Notes under the pieces: generated by a model
Seen by the model: only the letters and a program-made list of their open reading frames with translations
The model's database searches: none
What the model was told of the DNA's origin: nothing
Position numbers and translations under genes: made by a program
Shown here: piece by piece, positions 13,541-13,941 of the stretch
How the letters are laid out: each line of letters begins with the position of its first letter
Position numbering within the stretch: the first letter of the stretch is position 1
From: an uncultured Acidimicrobiaceae bacterium
GTDB lineage: Bacteria; Actinomycetota; Acidimicrobiia; Acidimicrobiales; RAAP-2
Direction: 5' to 3'
DNA: 13,941 nt
NCBI GenBank assembly: GCA_937975915.1
Contig: CALJTY010000014.1
Location: forward strand, 1-13,941

Positions 13541-13941
13541 CTATTTGAAGTGTGGAATAACTTCTTCAGCGAACCGACGAATTGAATCAGCAGAGTCACT
13601 TGTTGGCAAGCCAATCCAACCATGCCTAAAAATGATGTGGTTGAATCCGAGATCACGTAATTTGTTAATTCGCTCAATCAATGTTGCAGGAGAGCCAATG
13701 AGGAATACTTCATTGAACAAAAACTCAAAACGAGACTGCTGCCATGACAATTGCTTGTAGTCACTGTACGTGAAGTACTCGTCTTTTATGTATGGCAGCA
13801 CAGTCGACCTAGCGTCTTCGTCAGTCACGCCACAGAACAGCTCGACAACCACTGGCCGCTCCGAAGGCAATGGCTTGCCAGATGCAGCTAGTGAGTCCTC
13901 GTATTCAAACTGAGCTTTTTCAGTCCAGCCATCTGTTGGTG
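13541..13941 (-). CDS. Luciferase-like (LLM) flavin-dependent oxidoreductase, LLM4, 5' end beyond window
   Basis: The frame is open from the right edge to the stop at 13541-13543, giving the last 132 residues of an LLM protein that is probably about 330 long; the start codon lies outside the window. The C-terminal hallmarks match LLM2 and LLM3: FLFNEVFLIGSPATLIERIN, then LGFNHIIFRHGWIGLP, then the terminal EEVIPHFK. In those paralogues the equivalents are FLFGTPDEV, RVGWLG and EVMPRF. A TTG at 13870 is an internal leucine codon, not a start. The active-site half is not visible, so cofactor and substrate class cannot be judged. It is convergent with the hydrolase gene. Confidence 0.88.
   Translation of the reverse strand, partial: PTDGWTEKAQFEYEDSLAASGKPLPSERPVVVELFCGVTDEDARSTVLPYIKDEYFTYSDYKQLSWQQSRFEFLFNEVFLIGSPATLIERINKLRDLGFNHIIFRHGWIGLPTSDSADSIRRFAEEVIPHFK

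Noticed and set aside
1..13941. Mobile element, prophage, defence system, CRISPR, tRNA or rRNA
   Set aside because: No transposase, integrase, nuclease, direct-repeat array or RNA-gene signature was seen on either strand.

Overview
The window looks like an end piece of a metagenome or single-cell assembly contig from a free-living aerobic bacterium with modest GC (low-to-mid 40s % by eye). Good Shine-Dalgarno sites, sigma70-type boxes, a TetR regulator and a dense set of acyl-CoA and luciferase-like flavoenzymes would fit a low-GC marine actinobacterium (Acidimicrobiia-like) or a SAR202-type Chloroflexota. The sequence alone does not decide between these. The first 46 bases are unclipped Illumina adapter (P5 tail, an i5 index and the Read 1 primer), so the left edge is a sequencing artefact.

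Layout. (1) Bases 47-5215, minus strand: an operon read in the order luciferase-like monooxygenase (LLM1), VOC protein, acyl-CoA synthetase, a second acyl-CoA synthetase, TetR regulator (cut by the adapter). (2) Bases 5216-5470: a divergent control region with a consensus minus-strand promoter, a 30-bp palindromic operator at its start point, and a plus-strand promoter carrying one more copy of the operator half-site. (3) Bases 5471-7211, plus strand: enoyl-CoA hydratase/isomerase-family protein and LLM2. A double-VOC protein (7393-8157) follows after a gap that holds a strong hairpin. (4) Bases 8154-9633, minus strand: LLM3 and a flavin reductase. (5) Bases 9634-9745: a second divergent control region built around a 40-bp inverted repeat with perfect 16-bp arms. 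(6) Bases 9746-13535, plus strand: an acyl-CoA dehydrogenase pair that looks like a heteromer, a VOC-like protein and an alpha/beta hydrolase. (7) Bases 13541-13941, minus strand: the C-terminal part of a fourth LLM protein, running off the window.

Taken together this is a catabolic cluster. Reduced flavin from the reductase would feed several luciferase-like monooxygenases that oxygenate a substrate, possibly by Baeyer-Villiger-type or other ring or chain insertion. The hydrolase may open an ester, lactone or C-C bond. The two synthetases would make CoA thioesters, and the dehydrogenase pair and crotonase would carry out beta-oxidation-like steps. The TetR protein is the last gene of the operon whose promoter carries the strongest operator, which suggests self-regulated induction by a pathway intermediate. 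The substrate cannot be read from sequence; an alicyclic, terpenoid or branched carboxylic compound is an inference. No tRNA, rRNA, CRISPR array, transposase or phage gene was seen, and no gene-free stretch exceeds 300 bases.
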